Translations under genes and position numbers: made by a program | NCBI GenBank assembly: GCA_023548195.1 | Contig: JAJHZJ010000751.1 | Span: 1,368,501-1,432,500, forward strand | Direction of reading: 5' to 3' | DNA length: 64,000 nt | DNA from: Bettongia penicillata ogilbyi | Lineage: Eukaryota > Chordata > Mammalia > Diprotodontia > Potoroidae | Notes under the pieces: generated by a model | Told to the model about the DNA's origin: nothing | Seen by the model: only the letters and a program-made list of their open reading frames with translations | Databases searched by the model: none | Part shown: piece after piece, positions 54,561 to 64,000 of the stretch | Layout: every line of letters starts with the position of its first letter | How positions within the stretch are numbered: the stretch's first letter is position 1

Positions 54561-54936
54561 ACTTACTCATTGGACCCAAAGTGCCTCCGTCTGGGAGCTT
54601 GGATTTTTGAAATCTGCAAGAAATGCTTTAAAGAAATCAGAGGGAGACTCAAGCTCAGTCACATTTCAAATAAATTTACATTTTCTGCCACCAAAATATC
54701 ACAATTCCATACATTTTTTGTTTTTTAAGTTCTTTTGGGAACTCTATTAGTGGAGAAGTTATAAAGCTCTTCCAGTAATAGACAAGTATTTTCTGGCTCA
54801 GGTGAAAAAAAATCGAGTGGCTAGAAGTGCACAAAACTTCTATTTTACTCAAGGGGCATTCTGAAAGCGAGCTCATTGAAGCAGCAGGAAGCTAAAACAT
54901 GAAACCCATAGTATGGAGTGTAGAGGTATGGAAGGT

Positions 54937-54938
<2 letters not shown>
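54561..54938. other. No gene or recognised repeat
   Basis: Nothing assignable. Confidence 0.45.
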
Positions 54939-55023
<85 letters not shown>

Positions 55024-55280
55024 TTCTTTTTCTTTCTCTTCTCTGTGTGTGTCTGTCTGTTTGCCTGTCTCTGTCTAATATTCTCATCTCTCTAATTCTC
55101 TCTTTCTTCTCTTTCTCTCTCTAATTCTCCTCTCTCTCTAATTTTCTCTGTATGTAAGTCTGTCTAAATCTGTCTCTCTTTCTCTAATTCTCTCCTTTCT
55201 TTCTTTCTCTCTCTATCCAGTTCTCCTTTCTCTCTAATTTTCTTCTTTTTCTCTCTCTTTTTCTCTCTATTTCTCTCTCA
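54939..55280. repeat. Polypyrimidine tract with 77-bp perfect (TC)n
   Basis: 54939-55015 is uninterrupted TC, the longest perfect dinucleotide run in the window. It is followed by about 265 bases of TTTC, TCTG and AATTCTC variants. Frames across it are low-complexity only. Confidence 0.97.
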
Positions 55281-55589
55281 CACATACATACACACATACA
55301 CACATAATTTTACTAATTCTTGTGCTGTTTTCAGTATCAAAGGCACAGTTCAAATGTGCTGCAGAAAACTAAGTCCCAAAAAAGCTCTGAAATATGTTTG
55401 GAATTGTCTAATAGATTTCTCGTCTCACCGACTCACCTTTACTTATTGCTCTTTCTCTCCACAGCTCCCAAGACAGTATGAGGCCATGCAAAGAGCATGA
55501 CATTTTCAGTAGTGGGAGTTTCCAATGACCAGGGAATAGTTTGCCACCTCAGTGTCCTCCTTTTATTTTCCTTTAATTTTAGAGGGGAG
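55281..55589. other. No gene or recognised repeat
   Basis: A short CA/ATAC stretch at 55278-55304, then featureless. Confidence 0.45.
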
Positions 55590-56060
55590 AGAAGATGTCA
55601 GATACTGAGATTTCATCAATATACGGAACTCTTGGTGAGGAAAATCCTTCCACTCATGCAGGTGGACAACCCCTCTAAAACTTAGTGTTAGAAACTCATC
55701 TGGGTCACCGAGAGATTAAGTGATTTGCCCCAGGTCACCCATTTAGTGAGCAGTTAGGTGGCATAGTGGATAGAGCACTGAGCCTAGAGTCAGGAAGACT
55801 CATCTTCCTGAGTTCAGATCTGGCCTCAAACACTGTGTGAGACCCTGGTCAAGTCATTTGACCCTGTTTGCTTCAGTTTCCTCATATGTAAAATGAGCTG
55901 GAGAAGGGCATGGAAAATCACTCTAATATATCTGCCAAGGAAACCTCAAATGGGGGTCACAAAGAGTCAGACACGACTGAAAAAGAGCTAAACAAAAACA
56001 CATTTAGCATGGAGCATAGAGAGCTCTGAACCCAGTTCTTCCAGATGCTCACGCCTTGCT
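55590..56060 (-). mobile_element. MIR-related CORE-SINE, antisense, split by Mar-1
   Basis: Left: 'aaaacttagtgttagaaact' and 'agtgatttgccccaggtcac'. Right, from 56002: 'agctctgaacccagttcttc'. The join becomes continuous when Mar-1 is removed. Confidence 0.7.
55747..56001 (+). mobile_element. Mar-1 CORE-SINE with target-site duplication
   Basis: 'cagttaggtggcatagtgga', 'gcctagagtcaggaagactc', 'gagctggagaagggcatgga', 'gtcacaaagagtcagacacg' and a 'gagctaaacaaaaac' tail. 'catttag' occurs at 55740-55746 and 56002-56008. It is one of the best-preserved Mar-1 copies here. Confidence 0.94.
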
Positions 56061-56202
56061 TCTGCTGATTCCATGGCTGACATCTAATGTGACCCTTCCA
56101 TTCTCCTGGATCTGATTTAATTCAATTCAATTTTATTTGATTCAATGAATTTTGTGCTTCTCAGATTAAAAAGTCCCCACACGTTGAAATTTGTATAGTG
56201 AT

Positions 56203-56457
56203 CATTTAGTTGTTCAGCGATTTCCCCCTTTTGGTTGCGTCAAATTCTTTGGGACCCCTTTCCAAGTTTTCATGGGACAGATGCAACAATGGTATGCCAC
56301 CTTCCTCTCCAGCACATTTTAGAGATGAAAGAATCTTGAGGCAAGCAGGGCTAAATGACATACCCAGAGTATACAGCTAATAAGTGGCTAAGGCCAGATT
56401 TGAACTCAAGAAGCTGGGTCTTCCAGACTTCAGGCTCATGGTGCCACATAACTGCCC
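56203..56457 (-). mobile_element. Mar-1 CORE-SINE, antisense
   Basis: 'agttgttcagcgatttcccc', 'tcaaattctttgggacccct', 'cagctaataagtggctaagg' and head 'atggtgccacataactgccc'. It is more diverged than its inverted neighbour at 55747. Confidence 0.85.
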
Positions 56458-56639
56458 ATCATAGTTATTTCTGAGGACAATAACCAAAACATCTCTCAGA
56501 TTGAATGCTCCCTTGTGACAATGAAAAATAATTAAGCAAAAACAACTGATGCACTGATTAGCCCTGAGAACATCCACAGCATTCTATCCTAGAAGATGGA
56601 TAACCAGTTGTGTTTCATTCATTACTTGTTCTCCAGGAT

Positions 56640-57038
56640 CTTCCCTGGGTTTTCTTCCTCTTAGGATTCTTTTTATTCTGGTTATTGCAGTCACTGAGTG
56701 TGTTGCTCCTCTAGCTCTACTTATGTTGCTTTGCATCAGGTCACATAAATCTGTCCATATTTCTCTGAATTCCTCATTATTTATAACTTCTTATGGCACT
56801 GTATTTTATGGCACTGAGATAACCCAGGATGAGGCAACTGGGGTCTATTATATTCACACACCATGGATTTTTCATTCACTCCTCAACTGATGGACACCTG
56901 CTTCATTTCTAGTCCTTTGCTACCACAGATCGTGCTCCTGAAAATATTTTTATGATAGACTAGACATTTGCTTCTGTTGTCCTTCCTTGAGGTAAATATC
57001 CTGCAGTAGAGTGCTTGGTCAATAAATGCATGGGATAT
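56640..57038 (-). mobile_element. LINE-1 ORF2 C-terminal fragment, antisense
   Basis: 'aatctgtccatatttctctg', 'aattcctcattatttataac', 'tcctcaactgatggacacct' and 'agtcctttgctaccacagat' are antisense to the C-terminal coding end of LINE-1 ORF2, as in the sense copy at 60715. No poly-A end remains. Confidence 0.75.
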
Positions 57039-57039
57039 G

Positions 57040-57370
57040 CCTAGGAAGTTTCTAGAGAAGAAGGTTTATAAGGTCATAACTGTGCTTTAGGAATATCACT
57101 TGGGCAGGTTGTAGAGTAAGGACAGGAGGGAGAGGAAAGAGTGCAATTAGGAAGCTCTTGGAACAATCAAGACAAGACATTATGAGCAACTGAACTGAGT
57201 TGGTGGCCAAGTGAGTGCAGGCCATGGAAGACTGGAAGGGATGCAATGGACATGCCATTGACAGAACTTGGCAATTGATTAGATGGGAGGTAAGGGAAAA
57301 TATAGGATCATGGATAACTCTCAACTCACAAACCTGGGGGACTGGAAAGATGGTGCCCTCAGAACAGAGG
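57040..57370 (-). mobile_element. L2 LINE, antisense ORF2 fragment
   Basis: The 90-codon minus frame ends 'LQPAQVIFLKHSYDLINLLL', near the L2 'LQSAAKVIFLKHKSDHVTPLL' segment. On the plus strand 'gatcatggataactctcaac' is antisense to the L2 'LGVILDSS' area. Confidence 0.75.
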
Positions 57371-57470
57371 CAACGTCTGAATACGTAGATCCATAATAAT
57401 ACCTAGGGTACTCTCATATCTTGGAATAATGATTCCAAAGGAAGTGTAAAGCATTTTGGAAATGGCAGCA

Positions 57471-57505
57471 GTGAGGGAGGGAGGCCTATACAGGTCACCA
57501 GCAAT
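57471..57505 (-). mobile_element. Scrap of marsupial SINE tail, antisense
   Basis: 'gagggagggaggcctataca' followed by 'ggtcaccagcaat' matches part of 59115-59150. Too short to be certain. Confidence 0.35.
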
Positions 57506-57889
57506 ATTTTTTTAAAAAAACTACTAGACGTAAGATGTTTCTCTTTCTGCCTTACCTATCACTAATCACCATTACCATAGCTATTTTTCTCAACTTTAAT
57601 AAATCCTCACTTTCACAGCTTTTATTCTTCAGCTATTTCAAATAATATCAGAGTGAAACTTGGTATAAAATTCGCTAGCAGACTTTCAAATATTTCTGTG
57701 TACATGCACATTTACACATGTGCAAATATCCTTTTAATCCACAAAACTTGCTCTGATTTATAGAATGGTAAAAAAGTAAATCATTTAAAATTTCAGATAT
57801 CTCATTGCATATAAGATAAAAAATGATGGGTTACATATGTCTTCAATGGGAACTTAATGCCTTCTGGCATTTAGAAAAATGGTCTTTGC

Positions 57890-58110
57890 AGCAGCAGTAA
57901 TAGCTAGCACTTATATAGTGTTTTAATGTTTGCAAAGTGCCTTAGAAATATTATCTCACTTTATCTTCACAATAACCCTGGGAGAAAGGTACTATTATTA
58001 CAGATTTTACAGATGAGACAACTGAGGCCCAGAGATTTGCATGGTCATATAGTTAGTATCTAAGTATCAAGTCTTTTCCACATCCAAAATTCTATCTATT
58101 CTGCCATCTA
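57890..58110 (-). mobile_element. MIR SINE, antisense, full length
   Basis: 'cagtaatagctagcacttat', 'tgtttgcaaagtgccttaga', 'ttcacaataaccctgggaga', 'acagatgagacaactgaggc' and 'ctattctgccatcta'. Confidence 0.9.
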
Positions 58111-58988
58111 CTTATCTAAATAATGTTCTTCAGAGATAAATATATAAAACCTGGCTATGGAGAGTTGAGTGTATTTGAGGAAGTATCTGTTTCAGAATTT
58201 CCAGGAAGCTCTGGAGATTTAGAAGAACTCTTTTTGATCTGCCTTTGGCAAATCAGTGATAGCTATTTCCTCAGATGTTGCCTCTGCCTTTTTTACCTTT
58301 TGGACCTGCTTGGATGGTGGCCATGGATCCATAAAGCTAAACTTAGCAATGGCCTGCAACCTTCACCTTGTGTAACATTTCACACCTTGTGCAGTTCATT
58401 TTCCTACAGCCACCCTTACTTAATCTCTTTTCTTTGACCCTCTCCAGGTGTCTTTTTAGACTCATTTATTTTGTGTTGGGAATGAATATTATGGCAGTAG
58501 GTACCCTGACCATATGTCTCAAATTATTTTTAGTACTGAATGATTTGCAAATGGGTGCAACTGTGAGGTCCTAGAATAGCATTGCAAGCTACCCTCCTTA
58601 AACTCTTATTTTTTAGTATAACATTCATTTTTTAAAGTTTTATTTATGTCTTTTTATACCAGCCATCCTCTGATATCTGTTTCACACTCAACATGAACTC
58701 TCTGTTTTAACAGAGAGCAATGGCAAAACTGGCTGACAAAATGATAGCAGGTTATGGTATATATGACATTCTGTACCTGTAAACCTTCCCTTCTCTATCA
58801 CAGGACAGTAGAGCATTTGGATATCTCTTTGAAAGACCAAACCTGTCCATTATAATCAATCTGAGTATTGCTTTGTGGAATTATCATTCACATTCTTGTT
58901 TTATTTTTCTATTATTTTTCTGGTTCCACTTTATTCACTGTAGATGAGTCCATATAGATCTCAATCAAACACTTCCTTTTCTCCTCAC
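58111..58988. other. No gene or recognised repeat
   Basis: A 104-codon plus-strand frame (58123-58437) is hydrophobic and cysteine-rich at its C-terminal half but resembles no family. (ATTC)n at 58990-59010 follows. Confidence 0.4.
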
Positions 58989-59039
58989 TGACATTCATTC
59001 ATTCATTCATTTGACTGATCTATCTATAGATGAATAGAT

Positions 59040-59353
59040 GTGTGTGTTCATCCTTTGTTGCCAAAGGAGACCATGCCATCAGAGAAATAATGATATGACT
59101 TGCACTCTACTTTGTTTTGAGTGAGGGAGGTCTACGCAGGTCATCAGCATCACTTCTCCTCCAGAGCCGTCTGAATCCAGTGACCAGATATTCATCAGGA
59201 TGACCAGAGATAACCCAGGATGAGGCAACGGGGGTTAAGTGACTTGCCCAAGATCACACAGCTAGTGAGTGCCAAGTGTCTGAGGTGAGATTTGAACTCA
59301 GGTCCTCCTCACTCCTGCACTGGTATTCTATCCACTGCACCACCTAGATGCCC
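59040..59353 (-). mobile_element. tRNA-derived marsupial SINE, antisense, with duplication
   Basis: The reverse complement of the element at 2095-2400: tail 'gttgccaaaggagaccatgc', 'ctccagagccgtctgaatcc', 'gtgacttgcccaagatcaca' and head 'tccactgcaccacctagatg'. 'agatgaatagat' (59028-59039) and 'agatcaatagat' (59354-59365) match 11 of 12. Confidence 0.88.
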
Positions 59354-59365
59354 AGATCAATAGAT

Positions 59366-59490
59366 AGAGAAAGAAAGAAGAAAAGAAAGAAAAAACAGAG
59401 AGAAGAAAGGAAGGAAAGAGGATAGATAGATATACAGACAGACGTATGGATGAACGGATGGACGGATGGATGGATAGATGGATGTATGGG
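59366..59490. repeat. Purine-rich (GAAA/GATG/GGAT)n tract
   Basis: AGAAAG units pass into GATA and then GGATGGAC and GGATGGAT units. Confidence 0.9.
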
Positions 59491-59629
59491 TCTTACTCTG
59501 TGCAAAATATGTTAGTAGTTTAGTTTGGAGTTGTAAAAGTGGCATGGGATACTTAAGTATCACAAAAGGTCTTTGAGCAATGACTAGTTAATCAGTGCTT
59601 AAAATTGTCTGTAGTGGGGATTACTAGTT

Positions 59630-59700
59630 TGATACTGGTTGTACTAGACATCCTTTGTTGTCCCTTCCAACTCTGAGATTCTGTAAGTCTATCATTCTGA
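59630..59700 (+). mobile_element. CR1/L3 or MIR-variant 3' terminus
   Basis: 'tggttgtactagacatcctt' and 'gtcccttccaactctgagat' followed by 'tctgtaagtc' match the CR1/L3 3' end, which MIR variants share. Confidence 0.6.
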
Positions 59701-59814
59701 GAGAAGTCAAAGACAATAAAAATTATGAAAAGGCAACTGGATTTGATTATTAGAAAATCATTTGTGAACTTTGAAAGATCCATTTTAGTAGAGTGTTGTG
59801 GATGGATAGAATTA

Positions 59815-60058
59815 TATGCCTCAATGGATAGAGTATCAGACCTGAAGTCAGAATGATCTGAGTTCAAAAATGGGCTCAGACACTTTCTAGCTATGTGACC
59901 TTGGATAAGTCACTTAACTTTTGTTTTCCTTGATCCACTGGAGAAGGAAAGGACAAACTACTCCAGTATCTTTGTCAAGAAAACCTGATGGACAGTATGA
60001 TCCATGGGGTCATGAAGAGTCAAACATGACTGAATGACTGAACAAGAAAAACAATGAG
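59815..60058 (+). mobile_element. Mar-1 CORE-SINE
   Basis: 'ctcaatggatagagtatcag', 'tttctagctatgtgaccttg', 'agtatctttgtcaagaaaac' and 'ggggtcatgaagagtcaaac' then 'gactgaacaagaaaaacaa'. The start of the head is lost, and 14 bases resembling a duplicated tail segment lie before the Bov-B part. Confidence 0.9.
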
Positions 60059-60114
60059 AAATAAAATAAAAAATAAAAACCTGGGGATGGAAGACATAAT
60101 TCCAAACTTCCTAA

Positions 60115-60290
60115 CAGTTACAACCATCTGAAAGTGGCCTGGTCTGCCTTCAGACATAGTAAGTTTCCCCTCCTTGGAAATATTAAAGTCAAGTTTTAAG
60201 GACCACAGATCATGGATATTGCAAAGGGGTTTCCTGGTTAGGTATATGTTGTGCTAAATGAACTCTTTCAACTCTTTTGACTCTATGAGC
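60115..60290 (+). mobile_element. CR1/L3 LINE 3' end
   Basis: 'agtggcctggtctgccttca', 'gacatagtaagtttcccctc' and 'tatgttgtgctaaatgaact' then 'tcaactcttttgactctatg' follow CR1/L3 order (bridging 'tagtgagttccc' to 'ggttggactaaatg'). Confidence 0.65.
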
Positions 60291-60714
60291 TTGGAGAAAT
60301 TTTTCTAACATCAAAGGAAATGCACTGTCAACCTTTAAACAGGAAAGTCGTATTGTAAATGAACCAAATATTCTGGCTAGGTCAAGGGAATATAAAATGA
60401 CAATCATATGATCCCATTTTACCTGTTTCCGTATTCATGGTGTCTACAGTTGCTCCCTTTCTAGTGGCCAACACCAAAGAAGATAGAAATTAAGATGTGC
60501 ACATATGTGGATGGGTATATACACACATGCGAGGAATGACATGAAGGAAGGCAGGAAAACATATCAGGAGCAGTACCAACACCAACCTAATTCTGAAATG
60601 AATAGGATGCTTTCCTCAAACATACTAAACCCTGGATATCCTGTCTAGCTATTTATAAGAAATGAAATTCAGGGATAGGACAAGCTATCTTAGGATACAT
60701 TGCATCTTAAAGTT
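60291..60714. other. No gene or recognised repeat
   Basis: Featureless upstream flank of the LINE-1. No clear duplication partner for its 3' flank was found here. Confidence 0.45.
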
Positions 60715-61612
60715 ATTAGCTATTGATTAGAGAAAGGCAAATTAAAATATCTCTGAGATATCACATCACACCTATTAGACTGGCTAACATGACAAGACAG
60801 GAAAATGATAAATGTTGTGGGATGTGGGATGCATTGTGGGCAAAGTTGTGAACTGATCTAACCATTCAGAGGAGCAGTTTGGAACTATGCCCAAAGGACT
60901 ATAAAACTGTGCATACACTTTGACCCAGCAATACCACTACTAGGTCTATATCCCAAAGAGATCTGAAAAAAAGGAGAAAGGACTCACATGTACAAAAATA
61001 TTTATACCAGTTCTTTTTATGGTGGCAAAGAATTGGAAATTAAGGGGATGCCCATCCATTGGGGAGTGGCTGAACATGTTATAGTATATGAATGCAATGG
61101 ATTACTATTATTTCATAAGAAATGATGAGCAGGCAGATTTCAGAAAAATCTAGAAAGACTACAGAATCGATACTGTGAAGTGAGCAGACCCAGGAGAACG
61201 TTGTATGCATTAACAGCAACATTGTGTGATGACCAGCTTTGATAGACGTATCTCTTCTCAGCAATGCAATGATTTAACACAATTCCAAAAGACTCATGAT
61301 GCAAAATGCTATACACATCCAGGGAAAGGACTATGGAGTCTGAATGTAGATCGAAACAGATTATTTTCCCCCTTTTTTGTTTATTTTCTCTTTCTTGTAT
61401 TTGTTCCCTTTTATTCTGATTCTTCTTTTACAAAATGACCAATGAGAAAATATGTTTAATATGATTATACATATATAGCCTATATCAGATTGCATGTTGT
61501 CCTGAGGAGGCAGGAGGGGAAGTGGTGAATTTGAAACTCAAAATCTTATAAAAGTGAATGCTGAAAACTAAAAATTAATCAATCTTTTAAAAGAGAAAAA
61601 GAAAAAAAAGTA
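60715..61612 (+). mobile_element. LINE-1 3' end: ORF2 C-terminus, 3' UTR, A-rich tail
   Basis: About 0.9 kb, 5'-truncated. Near 60750 the plus strand encodes 'QIKISLRYHITPIRLANM', close to the placental LINE-1 'QIKTTMRYHLTPVRMAII'. It then passes 'tttgacccagcaataccact', 'ccattggggagtggctgaac' and the marsupial 3' UTR ('cagattgcatgttgtcctga', 'gaaactcaaaatcttataaa'), ending in an A-rich tail. Stops and frameshifts make it inactive. It is the longest LINE-1 remnant in the window. Confidence 0.92.
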
Positions 61613-62269
61613 TAGTGATAGAAAGAAAGCTCTCAGATCAACCCTTCTTCGACACAGCATTGATGTCAGAATCACAGAAAAGTTTCCCTCATAACTGGAG
61701 AAGGTTGAACAAAGCTCAGGCTTGCTCTCACTACCAAAAGCTGCACGATAAGCCAGATCAAGCTCCCACTCCTAAAACTCCATGTTCTCCCTAGAATAGA
61801 CCCAAAGAACCACAGAAAGAAACACCATAGAAGGAAATTCCAAGGAGTTATGCCAAACACATATGAAAGGATGGATAAAAGAGGAAATTTCAGAAGTCTT
61901 CCTAGAAAGGAGTAGGTCTGTATCTGTGGCATCATTCTTATTTTCTGAGCTGGTTTAATGTAGATTGTATCTTCTCAAACCTCTACAATCAAGATGACTG
62001 GTTTAAAACTCGCCAGCACCAGCTCTCACTCTGACATCCAAATACTCCAAAACTGAAATGGAGTTATGACCTCCACAGTTCAGGAGTTCCCTCCATCTTG
62101 TGAACCTCATTCTTATACATGACCAGCCTATCTTCTCATACAGTTCTTGATTAGGCTTTTTATCGCTCTTTGGAGTTCCTCATAGGTTCTATGTTAGTTT
62201 TCACCATTATCATTATTAGGTTGCAGTCTGCTTACACACATGGGGAGGGGGAGGGACACATATTTATTG
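61613..62269. other. No gene or recognised repeat
   Basis: An 87-codon minus frame (61672-61935) has no known domain. The DNA looks single-copy. Confidence 0.45.
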
Positions 62270-62488
62270 ACCATCTACCAGGCGCTGCGCCAAGTATTTT
62301 ACAAATGTTATCCCATTGGATCCTCACAATAACCCTGGGAAGCAGGTGCTACTATCCCACCTGTTTTATGTTGAAACTAAGTTAGACAGAAATTATAGAA
62401 TCACACAACCATTAAGTGTCTGAGGTCAAATTTGAACTCAGGCCTTCCTGACTCAAGGCCCAGCGCTCTAACTACTGCACTACTAGCT
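62270..62488 (-). mobile_element. MIR SINE, antisense
   Basis: 'atctaccaggcgctgcgcca', 'ctcacaataaccctgggaag', 'tttgaactcaggccttcctg' and 'cagcgctctaactactgcac'. The L2-like 3' end is preserved. Confidence 0.85.
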
Positions 62489-63004
62489 ATTGCCTTCTGT
62501 GTTACTCATGTTTAATTCTTTGGAGGTAGTTGCAGTCCATATAGTGCTTTATAGTAACACTGATAGAATATTAGTATCAAAAGGATAGGACTTTGCTTTC
62601 GTTGAAATTTTAGAGTCAGTAAAGGAGCTTTGTGATTTCCTCAAAGCAGCCTGTTCTCCTTTTGCTCAACCAGCCTGTTACCCATCTGCATCATCTGTCC
62701 CACATATACTTACTGATACTCCCATGGCAACCCATCCCTCTCTGATACTAACTTCTGTGGCCCGGCTACTAATGACTAATGCTGGGTAGTGACTAAAATT
62801 AGTACTCCTCCCACCCTCTCTCCCCCACCCATTGTGACCAACTGCTGCTATTTCTACACTCTGGCAATGTAATTCCTTCGCTCTGCAATTGTGTCAACCC
62901 TGCCTCCTACATTGGCTTGGGTCACAGGGATTGCTCTGCTTATCGTCCTCAGTAAGAGAAAATGCTTCTGCCTTCTGTCCCCATCTCCCCCAAATGATTT
63001 TCTG
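62489..63004. other. No gene or recognised repeat
   Basis: Pyrimidine-leaning DNA with no recognised feature. Confidence 0.45.
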
Positions 63005-63438
63005 ATCCACAGGATGTCCGAACTGGAAGAGACCTTAGAGGTCATCTAGTACACCATACTCATTTACAGATAACGGCCCAGAAAAGATAAATGATTTATT
63101 TGTGTTTACCCAACTAATAAATAGGAAAATAAGTAGTGCAGTGGTGCAATGCCAAGCCTAAAGATGCATCTTCCTGAGTTCAAATCTGGTCTCAGACATT
63201 TACTAGCTATGTGACCTTGGGCAAGCCACTTTGCCCTGTTTGCCTCAGTTTTCTTATCTGTAAAATGAGCTTGAGAAGGAAGTGGCAAACCCAGTATCTT
63301 TGCCAAGAAAACTGCAAATGGGTCACAGAGTCAGACACAGCTGAGAAACAACCCAAGAAGTGATAAAATGTATAGTTGGAACCTGAGCCCAGATCTTCTG
63401 ATTCTAATTCTAGTGGTGTTCCTACCACAGTTCAATGT
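63005..63438 (-). mobile_element. MIR SINE, antisense, split by Mar-1
   Basis: Left (63005-63121): 'aactggaagagaccttagag', 'gtcatctagtacaccatact'. Right (from about 63353): 'acctgagcccagatcttctg' and 'agtggtgttcctaccac'. Together they form one antisense MIR. Confidence 0.75.
63122..63352 (+). mobile_element. Mar-1 CORE-SINE
   Basis: 'tcctgagttcaaatctggtc', 'tactagctatgtgaccttgg', 'gcttgagaaggaagtggcaa' and 'gtcacagagtcagacacagc'. The boundaries are soft because I found no clean duplication. Confidence 0.9.
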
Positions 63439-64000
63439 CTCCCATGTTATTTCTGAAAGTATGTCTCCCGTTCCTTGTGCCATCACTTCATGAATGCTTC
63501 CCCTTCGATTACTCTTTAACATTCTTTCCTGTTCTCACCACATCATTGAAATCATTCAGACAACCACCTAAACTCGCCCCTTCTCCCACTTCCCCTATAT
63601 CTTAGAATGATACCACCATCATTCAAATCATTCTTGACTCAACTCTCTCTCCAGACTTCCTCTCTACCTTTCTCCATTAGCAACCTTCCCACATTGGAGA
63701 TCTCTACAACCAGAGGTCCACTCCCCTGACTGACTGGTTCCCAGCCATGTGCTATCTTATCCTTGGTCACTTCATCCTTGACTTTCAATTCCTTTCCATG
63801 TTCTCCCAGTCTTGTTCCCTCCAGATTACTCTTCCCTCTGACGATATCATTTCTATTTCTCTTTTATGTTTCTCTCCATTCACATCTTAAGGGTAGAGAC
63901 TTTCTAATAGCCATAGCAGGATTAGTTTCATTATGGTTCCAGAAGTGAAAAAACAGTAGAGTAGGATATGGATCTGGTGGACTCTTAGCTAGGGGGTAAA
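63439..64000. other. No confident feature; right window edge
   Basis: Pyrimidine-rich DNA that faintly resembles LINE 3' coding regions of the L2 kind (for example 'tgactcaactctctctccag'), but not enough to assign. Confidence 0.35.

Noticed and set aside
54333..54728. 131-codon plus-strand frame
   Set aside because: No recognisable domain. It lies partly in an unassigned repeat-like block whose polyadenylation signal is on the other strand.
54845..55124. Reading frames of 60-80 codons across the TC run
   Set aside because: Poly-(SL) or poly-(RE) translations of a dinucleotide repeat.
58123..58437. 104-codon plus-strand frame with hydrophobic stretch
   Set aside because: No signal peptide pattern, splice context or family similarity; its length is within chance for this much DNA.
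60291..61630. Target-site duplication for the 0.9-kb LINE-1
   Set aside because: The sequence after the A-rich tail ('gtatagtgatagaaag') has no convincing match upstream of 60715; the 5' boundary may be misplaced.

Overview
This window looks like non-coding nuclear DNA from a marsupial (metatherian mammal). The main evidence is about a dozen copies of a tRNA-headed CORE-SINE whose tail resembles the Bov-B/RTE 3' end (forms close to 'gtcacaaagagtcagacacgac'). That combination is the published signature of marsupial Mar-1. Marsupial-type LINE-1 3' ends and abundant old L2, CR1/L3 and MIR/Ther-1 remnants agree with this. I cannot name the species. The sequence is AT-rich, and I found no bacterial, organellar or CRISPR-like content.

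I could not support any protein-coding exon, tRNA, rRNA or known ncRNA gene. The longest open frames (166-172 codons) are explained by a simple-repeat tract, by antisense SINEs, and by a decayed L2 reverse transcriptase. Position by position: 0-5 kb is a mosaic of MIR, L2, Mar-1, a hAT-like element and a locally repeated unassigned segment. From 5.8 to 11 kb the DNA is mostly single-copy-looking, with a GATA microsatellite. From 11 to 22 kb it is dense in MIR, L2 and Mar-1, with a 0.7 kb antisense L2 fragment, a second hAT-like copy and a TATC microsatellite. From 22.7 to 24.6 kb it is largely unannotated. From 25 to 31 kb there is a pyrimidine/CA tract, a 255-bp hAT-like element with 8-bp target-site duplications, and a truncated LINE-1 with a 15-bp duplication. 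From 32.5 to 34 kb there are long TG/CA/TA and TC tracts. From 35 to 40 kb there are nested LINE-1 insertions and L2 and CR1/L3 fragments in opposing orientation. From 42.8 to 44.8 kb there is a perfect 38-bp tandem duplication, a small palindromic mariner-like element and a long antisense L2. From 45 to 53 kb repeats are sparse, and several stretches could be constrained non-coding DNA. From 53.5 to 64 kb there is an unassigned repeat-like block, a 77-bp perfect TC run, opposed Mar-1 copies, several LINE fragments and a 0.9 kb LINE-1 3' end.

No genes act together here. What can be read is a layered insertion history: younger Mar-1, LINE-1, hAT-like and marsupial SINE copies sit inside older MIR and L2, and several keep target-site duplications that I located directly. 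Family names come from recalled consensus sequences, not from a database search. Most boundaries are good to about 5-20 bases. Where a duplication is quoted, the boundaries were placed from it.
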